NCBI RefSeq assembly: GCF_024172165.1
Contig: NZ_JAMZEB010000002.1
Location: 1,695,501 to 1,759,500 of the forward strand
DNA: 64,000 nt
From: Nonomuraea thailandensis
GTDB taxonomy: Bacteria > Actinomycetota > Actinomycetes > Streptosporangiales > Streptosporangiaceae
Reading direction: 5' to 3'
Each line of letters opens with the position of its first letter. Within the stretch, counting starts at the first letter, position 1. The translations under genes and the position numbers were made by a program. The notes beneath the pieces were generated by a model. It did no database searches. It had not been told where the DNA came from and saw nothing but the letters and a program-made list of their open reading frames with translations. Below are positions 1-8,119 of this stretch, one piece after another.

Positions 1-510
1 CGGCAGCTCCTGCGCCGCCAGCACCTCCAGCTCGCCGCCCCGGTAGCGGCCCGCCAGGTGGGAGACGTTCTCGCCGCGGCCGTCGGCGACCAGCACCGCG
101 CAGTCGCGCCACGGGGCGGCCAGGCCCGCCGAGGCGGCGTGCGCCACGTGGTGCGGCACGTAGCTCACCTGGCCGGGGTCCAGGCCGGGCAGGGCCGTGG
201 CGAGGAAGGCCGGGGCGCGCACCGCGTACCTGGTCCGCAGGTCCTCCCAGTCGCCCTCCGGCTTCCCCACGACCAGCGACGGGTCGTAGGAGTAGGCCAC
301 AGCGTCGATGTCCTCGGGGGACAGCCCCGCCTCGTGCAGGCACCACGCGGCGGCCTGTTCGGGCAGCTCCCACGCGGAGAAGGCCAGCGGCCTCTTGCCG
401 TGCTTGCGGCGGCTGAAGCGCTCTTCCTCCGCCGCTGCCACGATCTTCCCGTCGACCACCAGGGCGGCGGCCGGGTCGTGGAAGATCGCGTTGATGCCGA
501 GAAACTTCAT
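1..510 (-). CDS. Carbamoyltransferase, NodU/CmcH family (N-terminal part; runs off the window)
   Basis: Translating the minus strand from the ATG at 508-510 gives 170 open codons to the window edge. The product begins MKFLGINAIFHDPAAALV, which is the N-terminal signature of O-carbamoyltransferases that use carbamoyl phosphate to decorate sugars or antibiotics. An HHVAHAASA stretch supplies the family's metal-ligand histidines. A strong ribosome-binding site (GGGGAGGAAG) precedes the ATG. The divergent neighbours are a HAD phosphatase and a glycosyltransferase, so a role in glycoconjugate synthesis is inferred. The C-terminal half lies outside the window, so the substrate cannot be guessed. 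Confidence 0.85.
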   Translation of the reverse strand, partial: MKFLGINAIFHDPAAALVVDGKIVAAAEEERFSRRKHGKRPLAFSAWELPEQAAAWCLHEAGLSPEDIDAVAYSYDPSLVVGKPEGDWEDLRTRYAVRAPAFLATALPGLDPGQVSYVPHHVAHAASAGLAAPWRDCAVLVADGRGENVSHLAGRYRGGELEVLAAQELP

Positions 511-534
511 GCTTCCTCCCCCTAAGGATGTCGA

Positions 535-559
535 GAACCGCTACCGAGAGAAGCGGTTC
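535..559. promoter_or_regulatory. Inverted repeat in the divergent carbamoyltransferase/HAD promoter region
   Basis: The arms GAACCGCT (535-542) and AGCGGTTC (552-559) are perfectly complementary and 9 nt apart. They lie just upstream of the carbamoyltransferase start and 124 nt before the HAD gene. This could be an operator or a 5'-UTR hairpin; nothing decides between them. Confidence 0.3.
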
Positions 560-682
560 CCAAACATCGGGTGATGCCGCGAGATGCGGAAACAGGCGCT
601 GGCTCCTGCACTTGGTCACTCCAAGTAGTTGTTTGCCAGGTGAGGCCCCGGGTAGCTGCCGGACACGCGACGGAGGTGAAAG

Positions 683-1273
683 GTGTTCGAAAAGCGACGT
701 CCCGGCGCCGTGCTCTTCGACCGGGACGGAACCTTGATCAGGGATGTGCCGTACAACGGCGATCCGGACCGCGTGGAGCCCATGCCGGGCGCGCTCGAGG
801 CGCTGGGCAGGCTCAGACGCGCCGACGTCCCGGTGGCCGTGGTCACCAACCAGTCGGGTGTCGCCAAGGGCCTGCTGACCCCTGACGAGATGGATCAGGT
901 GAACGCCAAGGTGGAGGAGCTGCTCGGCCCGTTCGACGCGTGGGCGATCTGCGTGCACGACGACGCCGACGGCTGCACCTGCCGCAAACCCGCGCCCGGG
1001 CTCGTGATCAGAGCCGCCGCCGTGCTCGACGTCAGCCCCCGCGACTGCGTGGTCGTGGGCGACATCGGCCGCGACATGGAGGCCGCCAGGGCCGCCGGCG
1101 CCAGGGGCATCCTCGTCCCGACCCAGGAGACGCTGCGGGAGGAGATCCGGCAGGCCGCCGAGGTCGCCGACGACCTCATCGACGTCGTGGACCGCGTGCT
1201 GAGCGACGCCGAGGGTCCCGTGCCGGCCGCGGCGGCGCCCTGGGCCCGCGCCATGGGCTGGAGCCGCTGGTGA
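683..1273 (+). CDS. HAD-superfamily phosphatase, GmhB/HisB-N type (heptose bisphosphate phosphatase-like)
   Basis: This 196-aa protein has the HAD nucleophile motif DRDGT (D13, D15) and a TNQSG motif. A zinc loop is present (C90, H92, C98, C100, followed by RKPAPG), then GDIGRD. The zinc loop is diagnostic of the GmhB branch, which removes the 7-phosphate of D-glycero-manno-heptose 1,7-bisphosphate, and of the related HisB N-domain. The GTG start at 683 follows a GGAGGTGA ribosome-binding site. The stop overlaps the next gene's start by 4 nt (GTGA), so it is co-translated with the glycosyltransferase. A heptose pathway role is inferred; no other heptose genes are visible. Confidence 0.8.
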   Translation: MFEKRRPGAVLFDRDGTLIRDVPYNGDPDRVEPMPGALEALGRLRRADVPVAVVTNQSGVAKGLLTPDEMDQVNAKVEELLGPFDAWAICVHDDADGCTCRKPAPGLVIRAAAVLDVSPRDCVVVGDIGRDMEAARAAGARGILVPTQETLREEIRQAAEVADDLIDVVDRVLSDAEGPVPAAAAPWARAMGWSRW

Positions 1274-2190
1274 GGATCCTCATCTGGCACGTGCACGGCT
1301 CGTGGACCAGCGCGTTCATCAGGGGGTCCCACGAGTACCTGCTGCCGCTCGTTCCCGGCCGTGGTCCCGATGGCCGGGGGCGGGCGGCCACCTACGACTG
1401 GCCCGAACGCGCCCGCGAGGTACCCTGGGACCGGCTGCGCGACGAGCCCGTGGACGTCGTGGTCTACCAGCGCCCGCACGAGCTGGACCTGGCCCGCGAG
1501 TGGCTCGGCCGCGACGTGCCCGGCCTGTACGTCGAGCACAACGCGCCCGCGGGCGACGTGCCCCGCACCCGCCACTGGCTCGCCGGCCGGAGCGACATCA
1601 CGCTCGTGCACGTCACCCACTTCAACGAGCTGTACTGGGACAACGGCCGCGCCCGCACCCGCGTCGTCGAGCACGGCATCCCCGACCCCGGCCACCTCTA
1701 CACGGGCGAGCTGCCCAGGGCCGGCGTGGTGGTCAACGAGCCGGTGCGCCGCACCAGGGTCGCCGGGACCGACCTGCTGCCCCGCTTCGCCGAGCGGGTG
1801 CCGCTCGACGTGTTCGGGATGAAGGTCCGCGAGCTGCCGTACGGCACCCACGAGGACCTGCCGCAGCACGTCATGCACGCCGAGCTGGCCCGCAGGCGCG
1901 TCTACCTGCACCCCTACCGGTGGACCTCGCTGGGCCTGGCGCTCATCGAGGCCATGACGCTCGGCATGCCCGTGGTCGCGCTCGCGGCCACCGAGGCGAT
2001 CGAGGCGGTGCCGCCGGAGGCGGGCGTGCTGTCCACGAAGGTGCACGTGCTGGCCGACGCGCTGCACGATTTCGCCCGGGATCCGGAGCGCGCGAGCCAG
2101 GCCGGCAAGGCCGCCAGGGCCGCCGCTCTGTCACGCTACGGGCTCGGCCGGTTCCTCGCCGATTGGGATGTGCTGCTCAGCGAGGTATGA
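1270..2190 (+). CDS. Glycosyltransferase, GT4-like (group 1)
   Basis: This 306-aa protein starts at a GTG that overlaps the HAD stop codon. The N-terminal part (LIWHVHGSWTSAFIRG) looks like the acceptor-binding Rossmann fold. The C-terminal part carries LGLALIEAMTLGMPVVAL, matching the E-x7-E donor-binding region of GT-B enzymes. At 306 residues it is short for the family (usually 350-420). It probably transfers a sugar, possibly the heptose made with its HAD partner, to a cell-surface or secondary-metabolite acceptor. Confidence 0.75.
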   Translation: MRILIWHVHGSWTSAFIRGSHEYLLPLVPGRGPDGRGRAATYDWPERAREVPWDRLRDEPVDVVVYQRPHELDLAREWLGRDVPGLYVEHNAPAGDVPRTRHWLAGRSDITLVHVTHFNELYWDNGRARTRVVEHGIPDPGHLYTGELPRAGVVVNEPVRRTRVAGTDLLPRFAERVPLDVFGMKVRELPYGTHEDLPQHVMHAELARRRVYLHPYRWTSLGLALIEAMTLGMPVVALAATEAIEAVPPEAGVLSTKVHVLADALHDFARDPERASQAGKAARAAALSRYGLGRFLADWDVLLSEV

Positions 2191-2220
2191 CGCCCGGGGC
2201 GATGGGTAGGCGCGAAGAGC

Positions 2221-2478
2221 ATGATGATGATGCTCGACTGGACCCGCAGGGCCGCCTGCCTCGACCTGGACCCGGAATTGTTCTTCCCGATCTCCATGGA
2301 AGGTCCGAGCCAGTCGCAGGTCGAGCGGGCCAAACACGTGTGTGACGGCTGTCCCGTACGGGAGCCGTGCCTGGCGTACGCGCTGGACACCAGGCAGGCG
2401 TACGGCGTCTGGGGCGGCACCGACCCCGGCCAGCGGCGCGAGCTCGGCCTGCGAGCCGAGGCGGCCGCACGGCGCTAG
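2221..2478 (+). CDS. WhiB-family iron-sulfur transcription factor
   Basis: This 85-aa protein has the four cluster-binding cysteines C13, C41, C44 and C50 (C-x2-C-x5-C) and the GVWGG turn at 62-66, followed by a short basic tail. These define Wbl proteins, which carry a 4Fe-4S cluster and usually act by binding the principal sigma factor. Four consecutive ATG codons (2221-2232) make the exact start uncertain. It is a stand-alone gene between the glycosyltransferase and a convergent TPR gene. The subclass cannot be fixed from sequence alone. Confidence 0.92.
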   Translation: MMMMLDWTRRAACLDLDPELFFPISMEGPSQSQVERAKHVCDGCPVREPCLAYALDTRQAYGVWGGTDPGQRRELGLRAEAAARR

Positions 2479-2482
2479 AGGC

Positions 2483-3160
2483 TCAGGGTTTCGCCGGGCG
2501 GCCGAGTGCCGACAGGATCGTGCCCAGGCAGTCCTGGGCCCGGCCGAGGGCCGCTCGGTGCCGCTCGGGGCAGGCCGCGGCCAGATCCCGCCGGATGGTG
2601 ACCGCCTCCACCACCAGGGGCAGCGCCTCGACCGGCAGGCCGCGCCCGGTCAGGGTCGTTCCCAGATCGACCAGCACGGCCGCGAGGTCGGCCAGGTAGC
2701 GGCCGGGGGACTTGGCGGCCAGCCGCCGGTAGACGGCCACCGCCTCCCGCTCGGCCTCCAGCGCCTCGTCCCGCCGGCCCAGCTCCGCCAGGGTCGTCCC
2801 CAGGTTGATCAAAGTGTCGGCGAGGTCGGCCAGGTAGCGGCCGGGGGACTCGGCGGCCAGCCGCCGGTGGACGGCCACCGCCTCCCGCTCGGCCTCCAGC
2901 GCCTCACCGTGCCTGCCGAGCTCCGAGAGGGTCACGCCGAGACTGGTCAGGCAGGTGGCGAGCTCGGGCAGGCAGGCCCCGGGGGAGCCGGCGGCCAGCC
3001 GCCGGTAGATGGCGATCGCCTCGCGCTCGGCCTCCAGCGCCTCGGCCGCGTGCCCCCACTCCCCGAGGTGCACCCGCTCCATGAGCCACCGCGCCCGCCT
3101 GCCCTCCTCCCCGGCTCCCCCCACGGTGAACCGCCGGTCAGGTGGTGCCGGAGACGACAC
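2483..3160 (-). CDS. Tetratricopeptide-repeat protein
   Basis: The frame encodes at most 225 aa. It contains three or four tandem TPR-like units about 45 residues long, each beginning EALEAERE and containing RRLAA.SPG and LGTTL.ELGR. Two central units are almost identical, suggesting recent duplication. The GTG at 3160 overlaps the upstream secreted-protein gene by 23 bp. An internal ATG at 3082 is an alternative start. There is no enzymatic domain; TPRs mediate protein contacts. It may be the detached tail of a larger regulator, since no N-terminal domain is present. Confidence 0.6.
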   Translation of the reverse strand: MSSPAPPDRRFTVGGAGEEGRRARWLMERVHLGEWGHAAEALEAEREAIAIYRRLAAGSPGACLPELATCLTSLGVTLSELGRHGEALEAEREAVAVHRRLAAESPGRYLADLADTLINLGTTLAELGRRDEALEAEREAVAVYRRLAAKSPGRYLADLAAVLVDLGTTLTGRGLPVEALPLVVEAVTIRRDLAAACPERHRAALGRAQDCLGTILSALGRPAKP

Positions 3161-3566
3161 GACCGCACGAGCCCGGGAGGATGTAGCCGGTGCTCTGCTT
3201 GCCCAGGCACGTGTGGAAGTAGATGGTCTGACGCTCCGCGACGTCGCCGTAGGACCGCTCGGTGCACCTGCCGGCGCCGCCGGTGTGCCACTTGTCCGGG
3301 TGGGGGCGGGTGCCGATGTCGGCCATGACGACGACCGAGTACCCGTCGGCGTACTCGTCGCAGACCGTCATCTTGTCGCCGTCGGCGGCCCAGTAGCCGT
3401 AGCCGGTGCCCCAGCCGCCGGAGCAGCCGTAGGACGTGCAGCCGGTGAGCGCCGCGGCGGGGGTCGCGCTCACCGTGGCCAGCGCCACGGTCGCGGCCGT
3501 GACGAGCCCCAGGAGCGTGATGCCGCGCCTGGCCGCCCGTCCGGCGCTCTCGCTGTTCGTACGCAT
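3138..3566 (-). CDS. Small secreted Cys-rich protein of unknown function
   Basis: The ATG at 3564-3566 follows AGGAAGG and gives 142 aa. A basic N-terminus, a hydrophobic segment (ITLLGLVTAATVALATV) and an ATPAAA cleavage region form a clear signal peptide. The mature domain of about 105 residues has six cysteines (CTSYGC, VCDEY, RCTERS, HTCLG, GSCGR), so it is probably disulfide-bonded outside the cell. I do not recognise the family. It is divergent from the large nSTAND1 gene (159 bp between starts). The 3' end overlaps the TPR frame. Confidence 0.7.
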   Translation of the reverse strand: MRTNSESAGRAARRGITLLGLVTAATVALATVSATPAAALTGCTSYGCSGGWGTGYGYWAADGDKMTVCDEYADGYSVVVMADIGTRPHPDKWHTGGAGRCTERSYGDVAERQTIYFHTCLGKQSTGYILPGSCGRVVSGTT

Positions 3567-3724
3567 GAAGATCCTTCCTGCCGACAAGGTCACGAGACCG
3601 GCCGCTTGCCGCTGAGGCCCCGTTGGCACCAGGATCATGGCGGCACAATTGTTCGGCATCCCTCATCAGGCAGGCAAACAATGCTCTTCCCGGCGCACGA
3701 CTCCTTCGCGGGAGCTCCGTAACG

Positions 3725-6700
3725 GTGGTGGGCCGTCGCGAGAGCCCGGTGGACCCGGCCGCAGGGCCGGTGCAACGCTTCGCCTTCGAGCTGCGCAAGC
3801 TGCGCCAGGAAGCGGGCGGCCTCACCTACCGGGCCATGGCCGGGCGCGCCGGCTACTCGGTCACCACGCTGTCCCAGGCGGCGGCGGGGGAGCGGCTGGC
3901 GTCGCTGCCCGTCGTCCTCGCCTTCGTGCGGGCCTGCGGCGGGGACGTCTCCGCGTGGGAGCGAGACTGGCGGCGGGTCGCAGGGGAGCTGGCCCGCGAG
4001 AGGGCCGGCGAGGACGGCGACGCCGGGCCGTACCCCGGCCTGGCCTCCTACGACACCCGCGACGCCGGTCGGTTCTTCGGGCGGGACCGGCTCGTCGGGG
4101 AGCTGCGCGAGCTGCTGGCGCGGCACCGGTTCGCCGCGGTGTTCGGCTCCTCGGGCAGCGGCAAGTCGTCCCTGCTGCGCGCCGGGCTCGTGCCCGCCGT
4201 ACAGGACGGGCGGGAGTGCCTGATGCTCACCCCGGGAGAGCATCCGATGCGGCTCGCCGGCCGGATCCCGACCGGCGAGGGCGGCGGCGGCACACTGATC
4301 GTGGTCGACCAGTTCGAGGAGGTGTTCACCCTCTGCCAGGACCAGCGCGAGCGCGAGCAGTTCATCGACCTGCTGCTCGGCGCGCGCGGCCGGGCCGGCG
4401 TGGTCATCGCGGTGCGCGCCGACTTCTACGGGCGGTGCGCCGAGCACCGCGAGCTCACCGCGGCCCTGCGCGAGGCCAACCTGCTGGTCGGGCCGATGCA
4501 CCAGGACGAGCTCAGGGAGGCGATCGTCCGCCCCGCCGCGGCCGAGGGCGTGACCGTGGAGCGGGCGCTGACGGTCGCGATCGTCGCCGACGTCGCCGGC
4601 GAGCCCGGGGCGCTGCCGCTGATGTCGCACGCCCTCCGGGAGGTCTGGCGCCGCCGCACCGGCAAGCTGCTGACCCTGGACGCCTACGAGAGCGTGGGCA
4701 GGGTCCACGGGGCCATCAGCCACACCGCGGAGGAGCTGTACGCGGGGCTGTCGCCGGCGCAGGCGAGGATCGCCCGGCGGATCCTGCTGCGGCTGATCGA
4801 CCCGGGCGAGCAGGCCCAGGCGACCCGCCGCCCCGCCGCCAGGGCGGAGCTGGACCCGCACGGCGGGGCGGACACCGCGCTGGTCGTCGAGCGGCTGGCC
4901 GGAGCCCGGCTGCTGACGCTGCACCAGGACACGGTGGAGCTCGCCCACGAGGCCCTGATCGAGTCGTGGCCGCGGCTGCGCGGCTGGGTGGAGGACGGCC
5001 GCGACCGCCTGCGCGCCCACCGGCAGCTCACCGACGCGGCCGAGGCCTGGGAGGCGCACGGCCGGGACGCCGGGCTCCTCTACCGCGGCGCCCGCCTGGC
5101 CGCCGCCGGGAAGCTGCTCGCCGAGCCGGGCGACCTCACGCCCGCGGAGCGGAGCTTCCTCGACGCCGGCGCGGCACTGGCCCGGCGCGCCTCCCGGACG
5201 CGGGTCGCCGTCTCCGCCGTCCTGGCGGCCCTGCTGGTCGCCTCCATGATCGCGGCGGGAGTCGCCGTCCGGCAGGCCGGCGTGGCCGACGACCGGCTGG
5301 AGGAGGCGACGGCCCGGCTGGCCGCCAGGCGCGCGTCCACCCTGCGCACGAGCGACCCGGAGCTGGCCCGCCGGCTGAGCGCCGCCGCCTGGCGCATCGC
5401 CTCGGTTCCCGAGGTCAGGGGCGAGCTGATCGACTCCATGGCGCTGCCCCTGGTGGACGTCGTCACCGCCCCGTACGATCCGGCGGACCTGGTGCACGGG
5501 CTCAGCGCGGACGGCGCCAGGCTGGCCGTCTACACGCGCGGCGCGCCCTCCGAGCCGGGCGCGCTGCGCGTGCTCGACCTGGCCACGAAGAAGGAGATCG
5601 CGAGCGCCAGTTGGACGGGACCGCCCGTCTCGGAGGTGGTGTGGAGCCCCGACGGCCGCACGCTGGCCGTGCACGACGGGACCAACGCCCAGGTGTGGGC
5701 CGTCGGCGCCGGCGGCCTGACGGACCTCGGCGTGGCCTTTCCCCACCTCGATCCCACCGGATTCAGCCCGGACGGGCGGGTCCTCATCGGGGTTCGCGAC
5801 GGGGCCTACGAGGCCTGGAACCACGCCGGCCGCACGCGCGTGCTCGACGAGCCGGTCGCCGCCGTCAGCCCGGACGGCCGGCTGGCCCTGGTCGTCCCGC
5901 CGGCCGGGTCAGGCCGGGTGCGGCTCTGGGACCTGGAGCGGCGCGAGCCGATCCGGGCGCCCTCGCTGCGGGGAACGGCCGTCGGGGGCGAGTTCAGCCC
6001 GGACGGGAGGCACGTGGCCGTCGCGACGGCCGACGGCGTCCGGCTGTGGGACGTCCCCTCGGGCAAGGAGATCCACGACCAGCTCGTCCCGCCCGCGGAA
6101 CGGGTCGAGTTCAGCCCCGACGGCCGGTTCCTGGCCGGGGTGTGGCGTGAGGGATGGGTGGCCCTGTGGCGGGTGGACGACGGGACCCTGCTGCTGAACA
6201 CCTCGGTCCACGCGGACACGGGCGGAGCCGGGCCCCGGTTCTCGCCGGACGCCCGGCTGCTCCGGGTGCCCGGCCGGTACGGCACGGTGAACGTCCTGGA
6301 CATCTCCCCCTACACCCACCCGGAGACCCTTGCGCCGGGCGGCGGCGAGCGGCTGTTCAGCGCCGACGGCCGCTTCCTGGTGACGGCCGATCAGCGGGAG
6401 GTGCGCGTGTGGGACGTCGCCGCGCGCCGGCCCGTGAGCGGCCCGCTGCCCGCCGGCGATCCTCCCCGGGAGACGGCGTACTCGCCGGTGTTCAGCCCCG
6501 ACGGGCGCACGCTCGCGCTCACCCACCCCGCGTCCCCCGTGGTGAGCCTGTGGGACGCCGCGAACGGCCGCCACCTCGGCGCGCTGCGTGCCGGCGGCCC
6601 CGCGGCCGGAGTCCTGTCCGCGGCCTTCTCGCCCGACGGCGGGACCGTCGCGATCGCCCTCCTCACAGCCGAACCCGGCGGCGGGAAGGAGCCCGGCCGC

Positions 6701-7336
6701 CTGCTCATCGGCGATCTGGAGCTGTGGGACGTGCGAGCCAGGAGGCGGCTGCGCACCGTCCCCGACGCGGGAGCACAGCTCATGGTCTTCGAGCCGGACG
6801 GGCGCCGGCTGCTCGTGGACGGATCCACCAAGGGGCGGGTCCTGGTCGACACGGCCACCGGGGAGGTCCGCCCGCACTCCTCCGACGCCCGCGCCCAGGG
6901 GAAGATCCTCTTCGCGGGCGACACGGCCGCGGTCGGCGACAGGGACGGGCGCCTGACGTTCTGGGACAAGGGGTTGCGCACGCCGCTGGCCCCGCCGCAG
7001 ACCTCGTACACGACATCGGTCGCCGCGCTCGCCTCCTACCCGCGGGGCGGGCTGCTCGCCACCGTCGGCGGCGAGGGGGAGCTGGGCATCCAGCTCTGGG
7101 ACTGGCGGGGATACCTGCCCATCGCCTACCCCATCAGCTACCACACCCCGTCCGTGCCGGCCGTGGCGTTCAACCGGACCGCTCTGCTCATCTCCTCCGG
7201 CGACGGCGCCCTACGGGAGATCACCGTGGATCCCGGCACCGCCGCCGCCTCGATCTGCCGCCGTGACGGCGCCCTGACCCCGGCCGAGTGGCGGCGGCAC
7301 ATCCCGGAGCTGCCCTACCGCCGGACCTGCCCCTGA
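3725..7336 (+). CDS. HTH - nSTAND1 NTPase - transmembrane - WD40 protein
   Basis: From the GTG at 3725 (GGGAG about 10 nt upstream) the product is 1203 aa. Residues 15-65 form a lambda-repressor-like HTH (ELRKLRQEAGGLTYRAMAGRAGYS). A novel-STAND NTPase follows: Walker A GSSGSGKS at 141-148 and Walker B LIVVDQFEE with D195. One hydrophobic helix (about 493-515, AVLAALLVASMIAAGVAV) comes next. A C-terminal WD40 propeller (about 570-1200) has many FSPDGR...LWD units. STAND proteins are signal-sensing ATPases; the propeller would sense and the TM would place it at the membrane. Such genes are common in large actinomycete genomes, and some STAND relatives act in anti-phage defence. No effector domain is visible here. 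Confidence 0.85.
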   Translation: MVGRRESPVDPAAGPVQRFAFELRKLRQEAGGLTYRAMAGRAGYSVTTLSQAAAGERLASLPVVLAFVRACGGDVSAWERDWRRVAGELARERAGEDGDAGPYPGLASYDTRDAGRFFGRDRLVGELRELLARHRFAAVFGSSGSGKSSLLRAGLVPAVQDGRECLMLTPGEHPMRLAGRIPTGEGGGGTLIVVDQFEEVFTLCQDQREREQFIDLLLGARGRAGVVIAVRADFYGRCAEHRELTAALREANLLVGPMHQDELREAIVRPAAAEGVTVERALTVAIVADVAGEPGALPLMSHALREVWRRRTGKLLTLDAYESVGRVHGAISHTAEELYAGLSPAQARIARRILLRLIDPGEQAQATRRPAARAELDPHGGADTALVVERLAGARLLTLHQDTVELAHEALIESWPRLRGWVEDGRDRLRAHRQLTDAAEAWEAHGRDAGLLYRGARLAAAGKLLAEPGDLTPAERSFLDAGAALARRASRTRVAVSAVLAALLVASMIAAGVAVRQAGVADDRLEEATARLAARRASTLRTSDPELARRLSAAAWRIASVPEVRGELIDSMALPLVDVVTAPYDPADLVHGLSADGARLAVYTRGAPSEPGALRVLDLATKKEIASASWTGPPVSEVVWSPDGRTLAVHDGTNAQVWAVGAGGLTDLGVAFPHLDPTGFSPDGRVLIGVRDGAYEAWNHAGRTRVLDEPVAAVSPDGRLALVVPPAGSGRVRLWDLERREPIRAPSLRGTAVGGEFSPDGRHVAVATADGVRLWDVPSGKEIHDQLVPPAERVEFSPDGRFLAGVWREGWVALWRVDDGTLLLNTSVHADTGGAGPRFSPDARLLRVPGRYGTVNVLDISPYTHPETLAPGGGERLFSADGRFLVTADQREVRVWDVAARRPVSGPLPAGDPPRETAYSPVFSPDGRTLALTHPASPVVSLWDAANGRHLGALRAGGPAAGVLSAAFSPDGGTVAIALLTAEPGGGKEPGRLLIGDLELWDVRARRRLRTVPDAGAQLMVFEPDGRRLLVDGSTKGRVLVDTATGEVRPHSSDARAQGKILFAGDTAAVGDRDGRLTFWDKGLRTPLAPPQTSYTTSVAALASYPRGGLLATVGGEGELGIQLWDWRGYLPIAYPISYHTPSVPAVAFNRTALLISSGDGALREITVDPGTAAASICRRDGALTPAEWRRHIPELPYRRTCP

Positions 7337-7354
7337 CGCCGCCCGCCGGCAGGA

Positions 7355-7411
7355 CCGGCCGCTGACAGGCCCGGCTGCCGGAGGTGCGCCGTGGCGCCGC
7401 TCAGCGGCCGG
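7355..7411. terminator. Possible bidirectional terminator between nSTAND1 gene and def
   Basis: The arms CCGGCCGCTGA (7355-7365) and TCAGCGGCCGG (7401-7411) are perfect 11-bp complements, 35 nt apart. They lie between convergent genes, and the right arm covers the def stop codon. There is no T-run, as is usual in actinomycetes. Confidence 0.35.
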
Positions 7412-7889
7412 CGGGCAGGGCCTCCGCCAGGAACCGCTCGCGCTCGGCCGCCTCCAGGTGGTCGCTGAACAGCACCCCGTCGAGATGGTCGACCTCGTGC
7501 TGCAACACCCTGGCCAGCACCCCGAGCGCCCGCACCGTGACCTGCTTGCCGAACATGTCGCGGCCACGCGCCGTGACCATGTAGGAGCGTTCCAGTGGCC
7601 ACCACACGCCGGGCGCCGACAGGCACGCCTCGTCGGCGGTGACCTTGCGCTCCGACAGCTCCAGCCGCGGGTTGACCAGGTGGCCGGACCTGCCGTCGTA
7701 GGAGTAGACCACCACCCGCACCGGCTCCCCGATCTGCGCAGCCGCCAGCCCGGCCCGCCCCGACGCCGCCCGCATGGTCGCGGTCAGCGACTTGACCAGC
7801 TGTCTCAGCTCCCGATCGAAATCCTGGATCGGCGCCGACTCCGCGCGCAGCACCGGATCGTCGAACAGTCGAATAGGCCGGACCGTCAC
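7401..7889 (-). CDS. def: Peptide deformylase
   Basis: This enzyme removes the N-formyl group from new polypeptides. I chose the GTG at 7887-7889 (162 aa) because GGGGAG lies 6 nt upstream; an in-frame TTG two codons earlier would abut the RBS. Motif I is GLAAAQIG, motif II is EACLS (metal Cys about residue 89) and motif III is QHEVDH (metal ligands about 131 and 135). Motif II has Ala where deformylases nearly always have Gly (EGCLS). All metal and catalytic residues are kept, so it is probably active. The gene is divergent from nnaR and is likely a secondary copy rather than the fmt-linked one. Confidence 0.88.
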   Translation of the reverse strand: MTVRPIRLFDDPVLRAESAPIQDFDRELRQLVKSLTATMRAASGRAGLAAAQIGEPVRVVVYSYDGRSGHLVNPRLELSERKVTADEACLSAPGVWWPLERSYMVTARGRDMFGKQVTVRALGVLARVLQHEVDHLDGVLFSDHLEAAERERFLAEALPAGR

Positions 7890-7970
7890 CCGCAACTCCC
7901 CGATAGGCCGCGATCGTCACGATGAACGCTTCCCTGGAGTGCGCCCCGCCAACCGCGAAGGTCATGCCTT

Positions 7971-8008
7971 GTAGCACAGCGGTAACAGAAGAGACCCAGC
8001 GGCGAAAC
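7971..8008 (+). promoter_or_regulatory. Candidate GlnR box upstream of nnaR
   Basis: Four 5-mers recur at exactly 11-nt spacing: GTAGC (7971), GTAAC (7982), GACCC (7993) and GAAAC (8004). The GlnR consensus of actinomycetes is gTnAC-n6-GaAAC repeated. Two half-sites match well and two are degenerate. GlnR control of nnaR is established in Streptomyces, so the site is plausible. Confidence 0.45.
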
Positions 8009-8059
8009 CACCCGAAAGCAGTATCGGAGGGTGATCTCACTTGCGTCACACGCGCCTGT

Positions 8060-8096
8060 GATGCCTGGCCGGGTGCTCGGGGCCCGGCCAGGCATC
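8060..8096 (+). promoter_or_regulatory. 14-bp perfect hairpin in the nnaR leader
   Basis: GATGCCTGGCCGGG (8060-8073) pairs perfectly with 8083-8096 around a 9-nt loop. It ends 23 nt before the nnaR ATG, just upstream of the GGAGGTG ribosome-binding site (8108-8114). It could be an attenuator, an mRNA stabiliser or an operator. Confidence 0.5.
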
Positions 8097-8119
8097 TTCG
8101 ACTACCTGGAGGTGCAGGC

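Noticed and set aside
3635..5824. A 729-codon minus-strand frame opposite the nSTAND1 gene
   Set aside because: A shadow frame; the plus strand has Walker motifs and WD40 repeats.
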